Source: Flavobacteriales bacterium (GTDB taxonomy: Bacteria; Bacteroidota; Bacteroidia; Flavobacteriales; UBA1820). From it: DNA of 64,000 bases. The translations under genes and the position numbers were made by a program. Below the pieces are notes generated by a model that ran no database searches, was not told the origin of the DNA, and saw nothing but the letters and a program-made list of their open reading frames with translations. Of the stretch, positions 55,139 through 64,000 are shown one piece after another; position 1 is the stretch's first letter; every line of letters starts with the position of its first letter. The stretch is from contig QALN01000014.1 in the NCBI GenBank assembly GCA_003150615.1, positions 1 through 64,000 of the forward strand, given 5' to 3'.

Positions 55139-57058
55139 TCAGAATTCAATATCGTTTTCTCGCACTACCCAAGGCAATACCTCTACCGAAACCGTGAGAT
55201 ATACATCGCCCTTTTCATTCGGTTCTTCAGGGCCCACCGGGTCGGGGTCATTTCCGGAAATACGCGGGTGGCCGAGTTTGGCTATGCCGGTAACAGCCAG
55301 TTTATACACATTGTTGCGTACCACTGCGAACTCCATCGGGCCCATAGTGGCGGAAAGTTCGTTGTCGTTATGGCGGTTCCAGTAATAGTAATAGAAGTAG
55401 TAACCCACTCCGTCGTTTTTGGCAGCGTCGGTTTCCGCATCGTTGCTGGCCTGGTACAGGGTAAAGCCGGCCGATGTGGCTGCTTTACGGAAAGCATCGA
55501 GGGCGGCCGCTTCGCCGGATGTTCCTTTCGCGGCGACAAGTTCCTGATAAAGGGCGTCGGGCGACTTGGCGCTTCCTTCTGGCACTTCATTGACAGCCTT
55601 ATAAAGGTCGGTCGTTTCCCCGGCAGCAGTTGCGGCAGGGGATACCCCGGCGTTCCAGCCTACGTAAATCATGTTCTGGAACGTGTATAGGATCGGATAG
55701 GTACGGCCCTGGACATCATACGTATATCCGGTCGTATTATCAGGCATGGAGTATGTTCCCTCGATGGCATTGTAAAGGCTCGGATTCACATCCTTGAGCC
55801 CGTCGGAGGCAAGCAGTTTGCCCTTGAACACCACCCCGGTCGTAACGCCGTTACGCTGTTTGTCGTTGTCCTGCGGAACAGTATTTTCTGTAACGTAACG
55901 CCAGATGTGGTAGTCTTTTTTGTTGTATTCGGCGTTGTCTTCCGGATTTCCGAGCACATCGTCAATCCAATAGCTATCCCACTGGCCGCGCGTATCCTCG
56001 TCTATACGTCCATTGACGTCGAATAGCGAATAGTTGAAATGTGCAGCCAGCTGGGCGGCAGGAATATTTTCCGCAGCCTTGAAACCGGCATCCGTATCAT
56101 CGACATAGTTCGCGTCTGTCTCCAGTCCGCAAAGCACCTTGTTTTTTCCCATACCGTCGTCGGATACGCGGCGCAGGTAATAGAAATTCCGGCTCATGTT
56201 GACAAGGGCCATACGGCACAGTTTTACCTGAAGCAGGCCGTTCTGGTCTTCCAATCCGATGTTGTACGTATTGGCGTCGGTATCGGCGGGGCTTCCGTCC
56301 CTGAAATCGAAACGCGCCACGGAACGTTCAACCTTAATAGGTCCGCGGTTTACTGTAGCAGAGTTGTCAACGCCTCCGTTGTTGGAACCGCTCAAGTCGA
56401 AAGCATTGTTTTCGGTATCGTGATTCACACGCCAGGTTTCGAATGTCGAAGGTATCGCACGTACGGCAGAAGAGGCATTCGACATCAAAAACGAGTTGTC
56501 AGCCCAGATGTCCACGTTCTTGTTGTCTGCCGAGGTTTTGCCTTGCAGTACCTGGCACGATTCGTCTGTCCAGGAATCGCCGTAGCTAAGTCCGTCAATA
56601 AGAGCGGTAAGTTCGGACGTAGGATTACAGAACACATACACATGGATGCCGTTACGGGCATTGTCCTTCAGGCTTCCGTCCTGTTTGTAAAATTCGCGCA
56701 GGGCCGTACGGTCTATTTTGGCAGTAGGCCTGACGATTGTCTGTCCGGCGGCTACCGACAAATTTTCCACTACGCAGTGCGCTCCGTACGTATCATCCGT
56801 ATTGGCGAGCACCAACAGTATCTTGCGCACGTTGTTTTCCCTGTCCTGACCGGTTTCCGTACCGCTGCTGCTGCCTCCGCCCGCACCTGTAGTACTGCGC
56901 GTGCCTTTGGCCGAAGGCAGAGCCACGCTTACACTCATGTATGCGACGTCTTTAGAGCCGCCCGGCGTTATATCGTCGTCCCCTAGATCGTCTTTACTGC
57001 ATCCCGTAACCAAAGCCATGGCCACGATTACTGCAAAAAACTTATACCAGATTTTCAT
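55139..57058 (-). CDS. Mfa1 family major fimbrial subunit
   Basis: The 639-residue lipoprotein precursor has lipobox ALVTGC and a propeptide with candidate Arg cleavage site AKGTRSTTG. An N-terminal fimbrillin domain follows (VRKILLVLANTDDTYG, HVYVFCNPTSELTAL), with a large C-terminal domain with NFYYLRRVSDDG and the typical end strand VEVLPWVVRENDIEF. The final strand normally completes the neighbouring subunit during polymerisation. Its place after DUF3575 and DUF3868 genes and before FimB/Mfa2 is the usual Mfa operon order. Confidence 0.9.
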   Translation of the reverse strand: MKIWYKFFAVIVAMALVTGCSKDDLGDDDITPGGSKDVAYMSVSVALPSAKGTRSTTGAGGGSSSGTETGQDRENNVRKILLVLANTDDTYGAHCVVENLSVAAGQTIVRPTAKIDRTALREFYKQDGSLKDNARNGIHVYVFCNPTSELTALIDGLSYGDSWTDESCQVLQGKTSADNKNVDIWADNSFLMSNASSAVRAIPSTFETWRVNHDTENNAFDLSGSNNGGVDNSATVNRGPIKVERSVARFDFRDGSPADTDANTYNIGLEDQNGLLQVKLCRMALVNMSRNFYYLRRVSDDGMGKNKVLCGLETDANYVDDTDAGFKAAENIPAAQLAAHFNYSLFDVNGRIDEDTRGQWDSYWIDDVLGNPEDNAEYNKKDYHIWRYVTENTVPQDNDKQRNGVTTGVVFKGKLLASDGLKDVNPSLYNAIEGTYSMPDNTTGYTYDVQGRTYPILYTFQNMIYVGWNAGVSPAATAAGETTDLYKAVNEVPEGSAKSPDALYQELVAAKGTSGEAAALDAFRKAATSAGFTLYQASNDAETDAAKNDGVGYYFYYYYWNRHNDNELSATMGPMEFAVVRNNVYKLAVTGIAKLGHPRISGNDPDPVGPEEPNEKGDVYLTVSVEVLPWVVRENDIEF

Positions 57059-57085
57059 ATTTTTTATGGTTTTTTAACGTATTTG

Positions 57086-58513
57086 TCATTTTTTCAATTC
57101 CTTTATTTGATGCAATGCCTCCGCAGCTTCGGACAGTCCTTCCTGACGGGCCTGCTCGAAGAGTCTTCCGGCCGTATCGTAATCGCCGGAGAGGGCGGCA
57201 TATATGCCCCTGGCATAGACCGCTTCGGGAGTATTGCCGGCTTTGGACAGGTAACGCTCAGCATTCTTCATATCCTTCTTGCCCATAGCGATATTGGCGG
57301 CGTTCAGGTTGGCCGTTGCATCTGCGGGAAACATGCGTACGGCTGTTTCAAAAATCTCGTCATAACGGTCGCTTCCAGGTTCCATCTGCTGCGCCGCGAG
57401 ATAAAATTCCTGCAAACTGAGTTTCTGAGGTGTGCTTTTCATCACTCGCCAGATATCTTCCACATCGGTATATGCGCGCACTTCGTACGTGACGGCATAG
57501 TCCGAATGACGCAGGCCCGGATAGACTTCTTTTAACAGGAAAGCGTAATCCGCAGGATAGGAAACCTTTATTTTCCAGTCCTTGGCATCCGGTTCCAGAC
57601 CGCTGCGAATAATACCGAGAATGCCGGTGCGGTTTTCGAGTTCCGAATTTTCAACGAAACGCTCAAGCCCGGCCCAATCCTCCGGTTCATAAGACGCTAC
57701 AAGCAGTGTATCTGGAAAATCATAAAGTCCCTGCACATATCGCCTGAGCATTTCGGTCCGTCCTTTTGCCAGGCGGGCATTATTGGCATACGGCCCTTCT
57801 GGCGAAGCGTAACCTTTGACCGAGACGGACAGGATCCTGGTGTCGGCATCGCTCCTGATGCTGTCAATGGTAGAGCGTATCTTCATCAGTTCCTGCGGAT
57901 TGAGGCGGTAATCCTGATAAAGTTCGGTACGGTTCACCGGAAAATCGATATATGCCAACCCTTTCGCAATGCCTATCTTGTGGCTGGCTTCCGGCCTGAT
58001 ATAAACGAATTCAGGGGTGAAGACTTTCGGGTCGAGATCGAGACCGGCCAACAACGTATCCTCACTGGAAAGCGTTTTGCCGCAACAGCCGCAGGTTTGC
58101 ACGTCAATATTCAGGTCTGCGGCGCCCATCCATTTTTCATAAGGCACAACGGTGCGGTATTCGATGACCTTTACACCGCCTGAGCGGTAAAGCGGCATAT
58201 CCCGTTCCGGGGAATACCCGTTTCGCAGACGATGATAGTAACGGTTACGGCCGGCAATTGTCACCTCTCTGAGCATAAGGCTGTCGCCTGCTCCAGTGAG
58301 CAACGGGGTCAGTACCAGTTCCCGGTTGCTTTTTACCTTCACGGCCGAAACGTCTATGTTCATCGAAACGAAAAGCGTGTTTTCCGAACGCGATACGACG
58401 AGGTCGGAAACCGAAACCTTGTTGTCCGTTACAGTCCGGGCAAAGGCCCCGACAATGCAAAACACAGACGACAGGCCGATACAAAGTATTTTCTTTGCTA
58501 TATCAATATTCAT
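57086..58513 (-). CDS. DUF3868 domain fimbrial assembly protein with OmpA-like region
   Basis: The 475-residue protein has a signal peptide (ILCIGLSSVFCIVGAFA), an N-terminal DUF3868-type domain with VTIAGRNRYYHRLRNGY and CGCCGKTL, an OmpA-like region with SVKGYASPEGPYANNARLAKGR (about residues 225-250) and C-terminal TPR-type helices (ANLNAANIAMGKKDMKNAERYL). It is encoded between the DUF3575 barrel and Mfa1 genes. It probably is a periplasmic or outer-membrane-associated factor for fimbrial export. Confidence 0.88.
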   Translation of the reverse strand: MNIDIAKKILCIGLSSVFCIVGAFARTVTDNKVSVSDLVVSRSENTLFVSMNIDVSAVKVKSNRELVLTPLLTGAGDSLMLREVTIAGRNRYYHRLRNGYSPERDMPLYRSGGVKVIEYRTVVPYEKWMGAADLNIDVQTCGCCGKTLSSEDTLLAGLDLDPKVFTPEFVYIRPEASHKIGIAKGLAYIDFPVNRTELYQDYRLNPQELMKIRSTIDSIRSDADTRILSVSVKGYASPEGPYANNARLAKGRTEMLRRYVQGLYDFPDTLLVASYEPEDWAGLERFVENSELENRTGILGIIRSGLEPDAKDWKIKVSYPADYAFLLKEVYPGLRHSDYAVTYEVRAYTDVEDIWRVMKSTPQKLSLQEFYLAAQQMEPGSDRYDEIFETAVRMFPADATANLNAANIAMGKKDMKNAERYLSKAGNTPEAVYARGIYAALSGDYDTAGRLFEQARQEGLSEAAEALHQIKELKK

Positions 58514-58525
58514 AGCCTATGCGTG

Positions 58526-59122
58526 TTAAAAAGTATATACCAGATTAATGGCGGCTTTCGTGGGACCGAAGTAATGATGCGGTTTGTCTTCGGCCAGTTT
58601 TCTGCCGCAGGAAGCGCATGGATAACTGTCGTAACGGGTGTAGATGTATCCCATGCCTAATTCCGCTTCCAGATTCCAATGACGGCCCAGGATCCATGAA
58701 TGTCCGTATGCGACCCCGCCGCCTACAAACCATCCCTGATACCGGAAATCGGACAATTTGGAGAAGTCCGTGCCGAGAAACGAAATGCTGTTTTTCAGAC
58801 CGCCCACATTGTATTGGCCGCCTAATGCGTGGACTCCGATAAAATTTCCTGCAAAACGGTCGCAAAACCAATATCGCGCCTCAGGCTGTACCAACCAGTG
58901 CTTCCACTTGCGGTCATGGGATAGCGTCCAGCCGTTGTAGTTGGCAGACAAGTCCAATGTCCATCGGGGAGCAAGACCTACTTCCACACCGACATTCGCC
59001 GTGTAAGCGGCAACATCATACAATAAATTCGTTTTGACGGCTACATTCTGACCGATGGTTTTGATTCCAGACAGAACAATGCACAAAAAAAGGAAAACTT
59101 TAATATTTGTACTCGTCTTCAT
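58526..59122 (-). CDS. DUF3575 domain outer membrane protein, first gene of the fimbrial operon
   Basis: From the ATG at 59122 the product is 198 residues; the open frame runs up to 59260, but that part lies in the inverted repeat and leader. It has a signal peptide (VFLFLCIVLSGIKTIG), then beta-barrel-like strands with alternating aromatic residues (WTLDLSANYNGWTL, WFVGGGVAYGHSW) and an end FGPTKAAINLVYTF with terminal Phe as in outer membrane proteins. DUF3575 proteins regularly start Mfa-type fimbrial operons. Expression is likely set by the invertible promoter at 59237-59567. Confidence 0.87.
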   Translation of the reverse strand: MKTSTNIKVFLFLCIVLSGIKTIGQNVAVKTNLLYDVAAYTANVGVEVGLAPRWTLDLSANYNGWTLSHDRKWKHWLVQPEARYWFCDRFAGNFIGVHALGGQYNVGGLKNSISFLGTDFSKLSDFRYQGWFVGGGVAYGHSWILGRHWNLEAELGMGYIYTRYDSYPCASCGRKLAEDKPHHYFGPTKAAINLVYTF

Positions 59123-59236
59123 ATTCTTGTTACCGTGTATCACCCATGTATATACAATAATTATTATACCGGCATGACCGCGGATGACAGGACGATGCAC
59201 TTCCGGTATCCCATTTAGAAACAACACATTGCTGTC

Positions 59237-59268
59237 ATATCTCTCCGTAAGAGATAACACAATGATGC
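59237..59268. repeat. Left 32-bp inverted repeat of the fimbrial promoter switch
   Basis: A perfect inverted match to 59536-59567 over all 32 bases, with no match beyond either end. It contains an inner dyad TATCTCT-CCGTA-AGAGATA, the form of a tyrosine recombinase core site with a 5-bp spacer. Confidence 0.95.
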
Positions 59269-59535
59269 AAAGCCATGATTACCACATAATTAATTGTGTT
59301 GTGATACGGAAAAATCCACTTTTTCCTTACTAACGGGACATTTCCGCTTAAAAAACATCATTTCCGTTTTAGAGGCAAAGAATCCGGACTGCCTTAGAGT
59401 ATATATATACTAATATATAATAAAGCGGGTTTTAAATCATTGTTGCACAACATTTTATATGTTGTAGTAATAATTTTATAAATAAAAAGTATTTGAAATT
59501 TTATTGCAATTATATTGGTTTTAACTATTTTTGTC
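59269..59535. promoter_or_regulatory. Invertible DNA segment (267 bp) upstream of the fimbrial operon
   Basis: AT-rich segment without genes, bounded by the perfect 32-bp repeats. It carries one good promoter near its right end, directed to the right, away from the fimbrial genes. Inversion by the neighbouring tyrosine recombinase would turn that promoter toward the fimbrial operon. Confidence 0.9.
59503..59533 (+). promoter_or_regulatory. Promoter inside the invertible segment (current orientation rightward)
   Basis: TTG at 59504-59506, 19-nt spacer, and TATTTTTG at 59526-59533, two bases inside the right repeat. In the present orientation it reads antisense into the recombinase gene, so the fimbrial operon appears OFF. 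No comparable leftward promoter was found next to the left repeat. Confidence 0.7.
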
Positions 59536-59567
59536 GCATCATTGTGTTATCTCTTACGGAGAGATAT
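59536..59567. repeat. Right 32-bp inverted repeat of the fimbrial promoter switch
   Basis: Perfect inverted copy of 59237-59268. The last codons and the stop of the recombinase gene (stop at 59547) lie inside this repeat. Confidence 0.95.
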
Positions 59568-60755
59568 TGCTTCCAATGAAGCTATTATTTTACGGTTAGC
59601 ACTGTCTATGACCGAATTTTCCAGCATTGCCAGATAAATTTGAGTAGTTTGCTCCGAGGCGTGCCCCATACCAGCACTGATAACAGAAATGGGGATGTTG
59701 CGGTCGCGCGCTACCGTAGCCCAGCTATGGCGGGGCGTATAAGACGAAAATCCCCTGTCCAGTCCCAGCATATCCGAAAGTCTTTTCAACAACCGGTTAT
59801 AGTAATTTATCGCTATCGTGTATTGTTTGTAAGCTCCCTCCGGTTCTTCGGTTTTCAGTATGGGAAACACATACGGAAGATGCCGTACGCGTTCTTCGTA
59901 ACGGTCGATAATGGCTTTTATACAAGGTTCCATGCGGATATAAAGATGCTGCCCGGTCTTGCTGCGCTCGTAGCTGATAACCCCATCCCGTATATTCGAT
60001 TTTCGCAGGCGGGCTATATCGACAAAAGCCATTCCCCGCGTGTAAAAACTGAAAAGGAACAAATCCCGCGCCATTTCCAGCGACCGTGATTTCATCAAGT
60101 CGAGGCTAAGCAGTTTGGAAATGACGCTTTCATCGACAGCCCTCTTGCGCGTACGGTCGATGCCTGTGTAAACATTCCGAAAAGGATACGTCTGTTCGAC
60201 CAAGCGCTCTCGGACGGCTTTGTTATAGACAGCCCGCATGGTCCTCATATAAAACGAAATTGTATTGCGGCTGACGCCTCTGCCGGTCAGAAATGAATTG
60301 TACTCCTCGATAATTTCCTCGGTTATAGCCACGAACGGCAAATCCTTTCCCTGCCGGAACATGGAAAAACTGTTAAACGCGCTTTTGTAGTTGCGGGCAG
60401 TCCCCATGCACTTACAACGGTATAACCGGTCGATACGGGTCTGCATAAAAGCCATCACTAGCGTACCGCGCCACTGTCGGGCTATATCGTGTACCGTGTA
60501 CTGTCCGTCTGACTTTTCAAGCCTGTCGATGATACGACCGAGGTATATCAGATCATTGTCTATGCGCTTTTTCAACGTCCCGGCACCGTCACCAGGAGAT
60601 ACCGGCTGGCGTATCATATTTTCCCATTGTCCTGGCATCAGGCGTATGTCTGTGGTTATTTGCTGTTTTTCACATCTATGAGTCAGCTGGTAATAAACCG
60701 TTCCAGCTTTGCCTTCAACGGTCGAAGGGCGGAATTTTACTTTTATCGTTGCCAT
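59547..60755 (-). CDS. Tyrosine-type site-specific recombinase (fimbrial promoter invertase)
   Basis: From the ATG at 60755 the product is 402 residues (an ATG at 60761 is also possible). It has an N-terminal Arm-like and SAM-like core-binding domain (KSAFNSFSMFRQGKDLPF) and a C-terminal catalytic domain with Arg in FYTRGMAFVDIARL, Lys in YERSKTGQH, the box YTPRHSWATVAR, then GHASEQTTQIYLA with His and the Tyr nucleophile. The usual His three residues before the second Arg is not His here, as in other Bacteroidales invertases. Its 3' end overlaps the right inverted repeat, so it most likely catalyses inversion of the adjacent segment. Confidence 0.94.
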   Translation of the reverse strand: MATIKVKFRPSTVEGKAGTVYYQLTHRCEKQQITTDIRLMPGQWENMIRQPVSPGDGAGTLKKRIDNDLIYLGRIIDRLEKSDGQYTVHDIARQWRGTLVMAFMQTRIDRLYRCKCMGTARNYKSAFNSFSMFRQGKDLPFVAITEEIIEEYNSFLTGRGVSRNTISFYMRTMRAVYNKAVRERLVEQTYPFRNVYTGIDRTRKRAVDESVISKLLSLDLMKSRSLEMARDLFLFSFYTRGMAFVDIARLRKSNIRDGVISYERSKTGQHLYIRMEPCIKAIIDRYEERVRHLPYVFPILKTEEPEGAYKQYTIAINYYNRLLKRLSDMLGLDRGFSSYTPRHSWATVARDRNIPISVISAGMGHASEQTTQIYLAMLENSVIDSANRKIIASLEAISLRKR

Positions 60756-60761
60756 AATCAT

Positions 60762-61182
60762 TTAAGTTTATGGCAAATAAAGATGTTAGGCTCAGAATAA
60801 AAAAGCAGCATATCCATATCAACACGCTGACCTTCATACATACGCCCTCGTATCCGGCATGCCGGACATTGCACAACGAAGACGGATTAACCTCACAATT
60901 ACAATCCCCGCCCTGCAACCATATATATATTACCGAATATCAGCACAAAAACATATGGGAAACAGACGTTGCCATTTACTAAAAAAATAAATAAAATATT
61001 TTCGCCTCCGGACACATGCCGCCAGTCATAACGGTGGCACTAGCCGGAATAGACAGCGGAATAAAAATTAAGTGATGCGCCAAGCTTAGCAAGTTTTCGA
61101 CCGTATAATAAATAACGGTGTCATGAAGAATGTTAAACTAGTAGCCATACAAAATTGCCGTAACAGGACAGGCAGTTACAAA
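60762..61182. other. Intergenic region without recognised gene
   Basis: Between the recombinase and the tRNA terminator. A frame at 60770-60982 has no family signal and an unusual composition. No repeat or structured RNA was seen. Confidence 0.5.
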
Positions 61183-61216
61183 AAAAGTCAGCGGCAATAC
61201 ATTGCCGCTGACTTTT
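61183..61216 (-). terminator. Terminator of the tRNA-Leu/tRNA-Lys unit
   Basis: 15-bp stem AAAAGTCAGCGGCAA / TTGCCGCTGACTTTT with a 4-nt loop, followed on the minus strand by a T-rich stretch. Confidence 0.9.
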
Positions 61217-61238
61217 GACGAGTCACACTCGATTTTTG

Positions 61239-61311
61239 TGATCCAACTGGGACTCGAACCCAGGACCCTTTCATTAAAAGTGAAATGCTCTACCGGCTGA
61301 GCTATTGGATC
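61239..61311 (-). tRNA. tRNA-Lys (TTT)
   Basis: 73-nt minus-strand cloverleaf, acceptor GATCCAA/TTGGATC, anticodon TTT in loop CTTTTAA, T arm CTGGGTTCGAGTCCCAG, discriminator A. Co-transcribed with tRNA-Leu. Confidence 0.97.
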
Positions 61312-61328
61312 TACCGGTTTTTAATCGG

Positions 61329-61412
<84 letters not shown>

Positions 61413-61442
61413 GCTTTCAAGTCGTTCCCGACTTTAGCGTTG

Positions 61443-61472
61443 CAAATGTACGCCTTTTTTGCAAAAAACAAA
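61443..61472 (-). promoter_or_regulatory. Promoter of the tRNA-Leu/tRNA-Lys unit
   Basis: On the minus strand TTTG (61469-61472), 18-nt spacer, TACATTTG (61443-61450), about 30 nt before tRNA-Leu. Confidence 0.65.
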
Positions 61473-61578
61473 GGCCTTTTGTCATTTTTTATTTCACAAA
61501 ACGAAAAAAACATATATCGGCAATTTATAAACATTGAAAATTAAGTGAATAAAATTTTACCCCATAATTAATAATGCC

Positions 61579-61586
61579 TAAATTTG
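61579..61586 (+). promoter_or_regulatory. Putative -7 box of the mutAB operon
   Basis: TAAATTTG fits TAnnTTTG; a TTTT stretch (61555-61558) sits 20 nt upstream. It is 101 nt before the mutA start. Confidence 0.5.
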
Positions 61587-61686
61587 CCATGCTTTTTGCC
61601 CGCCACAGGACTAAATGCACTGTACAGGGCACAGAAAGCGCAATTGGTGAATTTATCATATTAAAACTTCACATAAAGCAATAACG

Positions 61687-63543
61687 ATGAGTAGTAAAAA
61701 ATTATTTGCCGAATTTGCACCGGTATCGAAGCAGGCGTGGGTAGACAAGGCCACGGAAGACCTCAAAGGTGCCGATTTCGAGAAGAAACTCGTCTGGAGG
61801 ACGGACGAACGTTTCAACATCCAGCCGTTCTACACCGCCGAGGACATGGACGGACGTGGCGTAGCCTCAAACCTGAGCAAAGCATTCGCCAGGGACGAAA
61901 ACGCCACCGGAGCCCGCTGGTGGGTAAATTACGCAGAAGTCGTAGTTGACAACGAAGCAGACGCCAACAAAACAGCCATCGAAAACCTCGAGGAACGCGG
62001 CGCTGACGGTATCATCTTCAACCTGAAGGAAAAAGAAGATGTCGATTTTGAAACGCTTCTCAAAGGCGTGGAACTCACATGCTGCGCCGTATCGTTCAAG
62101 AACGCCAAATGCGCCTCGCATCTTGCCGAGGGATATTTCGCATATCTGGCTAAAAAAGGAACTGACCTGGCAAAAATAACCGGATACATCTACAACGACC
62201 CTGTGGCCGTATGGAACACAACCGGAAAAGAGCCATGCTACAAATGCCTGGCAAAGACCATCAAAACAACATCCGCCGCTCCGCATTTCTACGGTATGAC
62301 GGTGAACTCGGTTCCGTTCGTAAACGCAGGTTCCAACTACACACAGGAAATAGCGTTCACCCTGGCAAAACTGACCGACTGCATCGACAAACTCGAAGCC
62401 GAAGGCGTTACTGCAAAAGAGGTGTTTGAAAATGCCATGCCTATTATGGGTATGAACACCGACTATTTCTTTGAAATAGCCAAATTCCGCGCAGTACGCG
62501 CCCTGTGGATAGAACTGGAAGCCCTTTACAACACCGGTCTGGACCCCAAATCGGTCAAAATAGGCGCAGAATCGTCCGTATGGGCCGTTGCCAAATACGA
62601 CCCCTATGTGAATATGCTCCGTTCGACCACCGAAGGAATGTCCGCCGTACTTGGCGGCGTGGACGCACTGTCGATAGCTCCTTACGACTCGACATTCGAA
62701 AATCCGACTTCGTTCTCGTCCCGCATAGCTTTGAACATATCGCACCTTCTTAAGGAAGAAAGCTACTTCGACAAAGTAGTCGATCCGGCAGCAGGTTCGT
62801 ACTATATAGAAAACCTCACCGATACGCTTATCGCCAAAGCCCTCGAACTGTTCAAGGCAACGGAAGCTGCCGGAGGTTACACGGCGCAGTTCGCAGCTGG
62901 TGAGATACAGAAACAGATAGGAGAAGTCCGCGCATCGAAACGCAAGGACATAGGCTCCCGCAAACGCGTTTACGTTGGCGTGAACCGTTACCCGAACACA
63001 AAAGAAACCCTCGACGACCCGCAGTGCTGCGGCGGCAAGAAATGCAAAGCACCGGCTGAAGGCCTGGAACTGCTTCCCTGCCAGCATGCGGCCAAACCGT
63101 TCGAATGCCTGCGCCAGCGCACCGAAATGTACGCTAAAGAACACGGACGCCGTCCGCGCGTATTTTTGGCAGGTTACGGCAACCCGGCCATGCGTACCGC
63201 ACGCGCCATGTTCGCAGGAGACTTTTTCGGAGCCGCTTCGTTCGAGATACTCCCGGATGTGACCTACCCCGATGCCGCTACCGCCGGTAAAGAAAGCGCC
63301 AAGGCAGACGCAGATATCGTAGTGATATGCTCTTCAGATGACGACTACGTAGCTTCGGCCGCTGACTTCGCCCGCGAATTCAAAGCTGCCGCCAACGGCA
63401 AGACACTGGTTCTGGCCGGTTATCCTGCAGACATCGTGGACGACCTCAAGGCCGCCGGCGTAGACGATTTCATCCACGTGCGCGTAAACGCTCTGGATGC
63501 TCTCAACGGTTACCAGGAAAAACTGGGTATCAAAGAGAAATAA
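61687..63543 (+). CDS. mutA: Methylmalonyl-CoA mutase small subunit
   Basis: The 618-residue protein matches the small (beta) subunit of heterodimeric methylmalonyl-CoA mutase. The N-terminal TIM-barrel part has [14 protein letters not shown] and [17 protein letters not shown] with [14 protein letters not shown], and the C-terminal part (residues about 485-618) is a degenerate cobalamin-binding domain ([20 protein letters not shown]) without the DxHxxG cobalt ligand, as expected for the non-catalytic subunit. It supports the large subunit in converting succinyl-CoA and methylmalonyl-CoA for propionate formation. The large subunit gene follows after 43 nt. Confidence 0.96.
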   Translation: MSSKKLFAEFAPVSKQAWVDKATEDLKGADFEKKLVWRTDERFNIQPFYTAEDMDGRGVASNLSKAFARDENATGARWWVNYAEVVVDNEADANKTAIENLEERGADGIIFNLKEKEDVDFETLLKGVELTCCAVSFKNAKCASHLAEGYFAYLAKKGTDLAKITGYIYNDPVAVWNTTGKEPCYKCLAKTIKTTSAAPHFYGMTVNSVPFVNAGSNYTQEIAFTLAKLTDCIDKLEAEGVTAKEVFENAMPIMGMNTDYFFEIAKFRAVRALWIELEALYNTGLDPKSVKIGAESSVWAVAKYDPYVNMLRSTTEGMSAVLGGVDALSIAPYDSTFENPTSFSSRIALNISHLLKEESYFDKVVDPAAGSYYIENLTDTLIAKALELFKATEAAGGYTAQFAAGEIQKQIGEVRASKRKDIGSRKRVYVGVNRYPNTKETLDDPQCCGGKKCKAPAEGLELLPCQHAAKPFECLRQRTEMYAKEHGRRPRVFLAGYGNPAMRTARAMFAGDFFGAASFEILPDVTYPDAATAGKESAKADADIVVICSSDDDYVASAADFAREFKAAANGKTLVLAGYPADIVDDLKAAGVDDFIHVRVNALDALNGYQEKLGIKEK

Positions 63544-63586
63544 AATTGTTCACATCCTTCATAAGATTATAAAACAAAGACATAAA

Positions 63587-64000
63587 ATGAAACCTGATTT
63601 TTCCAAAATAAAAGCAGAAGACCTGAAGGTAAAAAGCCTTGCGTCCGCAAAATGCGACGTAGAGGGCGTACCTGTATGGGAAACGGCCGAACACATAGAC
63701 GTAAAGCCGTGTTTTTCTAAAGAAGATATCGAGGATGCCGAGCACCTGCAGTACGCTGCCGGACTTCCGCCTTTCCTGCGCGGGCCGTACTCTACGATGT
63801 ACGTTCAGCGCCCCTGGACAGTGCGCCAGTACGCCGGTTTCTCCACTGCCGCAGAATCGAACGCATTCTACCGCCGCAACCTGGCCGCAGGCCAGAAAGG
63901 TCTTTCGGTGGCATTTGACCTTGCGACACACCGCGGTTATGACGCAGACCACCCCCGCGTAGTAGGCGACGTAGGTAAAGCCGGAGTGTCCATCTGCTCT
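63587..64000 (+). CDS. mutB: Methylmalonyl-CoA mutase large subunit, N-terminal part (partial)
   Basis: 138 codons from the ATG at 63587 to the window end. The start ([13 protein letters not shown]) and the segments [26 protein letters not shown] and [20 protein letters not shown] are the strongly conserved entry to the substrate barrel of the catalytic subunit, including the substrate-contacting Tyr in GPYSTMY. The cobalamin domain lies beyond the window. It forms an operon with mutA. Confidence 0.96.
   Translation, partial: MKPDFSKIKAEDLKVKSLASAKCDVEGVPVWETAEHIDVKPCFSKEDIEDAEHLQYAAGLPPFLRGPYSTMYVQRPWTVRQYAGFSTAAESNAFYRRNLAAGQKGLSVAFDLATHRGYDADHPRVVGDVGKAGVSICS

Noticed and set aside
60770..60982. 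70-codon plus-strand frame upstream of the recombinase
   Set aside because: No recognisable domain, no convincing ribosome binding context and unusual composition; treated as intergenic.
61867..63144. 425-codon minus-strand frame
   Set aside because: Shadow antisense to mutA; Phe/Gly/Arg-rich with no family signal.

Overview
The window looks like a chromosomal piece of a Bacteroidales bacterium, most likely Alistipes or another Rikenellaceae. Four things support this: Bacteroidetes-type promoters (a -7 box TAnnTTTG with an upstream TTTG or TTG), NVEALA peptides with six-bladed propeller lipoproteins, an Mfa-type fimbrial operon, and a three-gene set best read as sulfonolipid (capnine) synthesis, a lipid class known from Alistipes and relatives. 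Coding GC is about 50-55% in core genes and clearly lower in the toxin-tip region (33.4-37.9 kb) and in 46.6-47.4 kb.

Layout. 1-4.4 kb: an rRNA operon on the minus strand (16S, tRNA-Ile, tRNA-Ala, 5' part of 23S) with two tandem promoters. 4.4-10.3 kb: housekeeping genes (fused oligopeptide ABC ATPase, M20 dipeptidase, small L,D-transpeptidase-like protein, HAD phosphatase, a CAU tRNA, Fpg/Nei-like glycosylase). 10.4-16.0 kb: a TetR-controlled efflux operon (TolC, HlyD, two ABC-2 permeases, no ATPase), with matching palindromes around the tetR promoter. 16.6-21.4 kb: MscL, a secreted Tyr-rich protein, then cysteate synthase-like, ketoreductase and SPT-like acyltransferase genes.

21.6-33.5 kb: an accessory cluster of repeated modules made of an NVEALA secreted Cys-containing peptide, a six-bladed propeller lipoprotein and a thioredoxin-like lipoprotein. 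It also has a transglutaminase-like lipoprotein, a signal peptidase I and a polymerase/ligase-like membrane protein with TPRs. One thioredoxin-like gene is frameshifted at an A tract and another survives only as a 3' remnant. The cluster looks like an undescribed peptide secretion and maturation system.

33.5-41.2 kb: a MuF-domain polymorphic toxin with an internal HExxH motif, followed by candidate immunity genes and a row of alternative toxin tips. Each tip starts at the same short junction sequence and most follow a terminator, so they look like a silent tip reservoir. Two small secreted or lipoprotein genes there carry long G/C homopolymers.

41.6-49.9 kb: YccF-like, coiled-coil and XRE/membrane genes, LysS, an EamA transporter, an AT-rich unknown, a CoA transferase and a sirtuin. 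50.0-59.1 kb: a six-gene Mfa-type fimbrial operon. Upstream, 32-bp perfect inverted repeats enclose 267 bp with a promoter that now points away from the operon. The adjacent tyrosine recombinase gene ends inside one repeat, which is a clear fimbrial phase switch, apparently OFF in this assembly. 61.2-64 kb: tRNA-Lys, tRNA-Leu and methylmalonyl-CoA mutase (mutA, start of mutB); with the CoA transferase this fits the succinate-propionate pathway.
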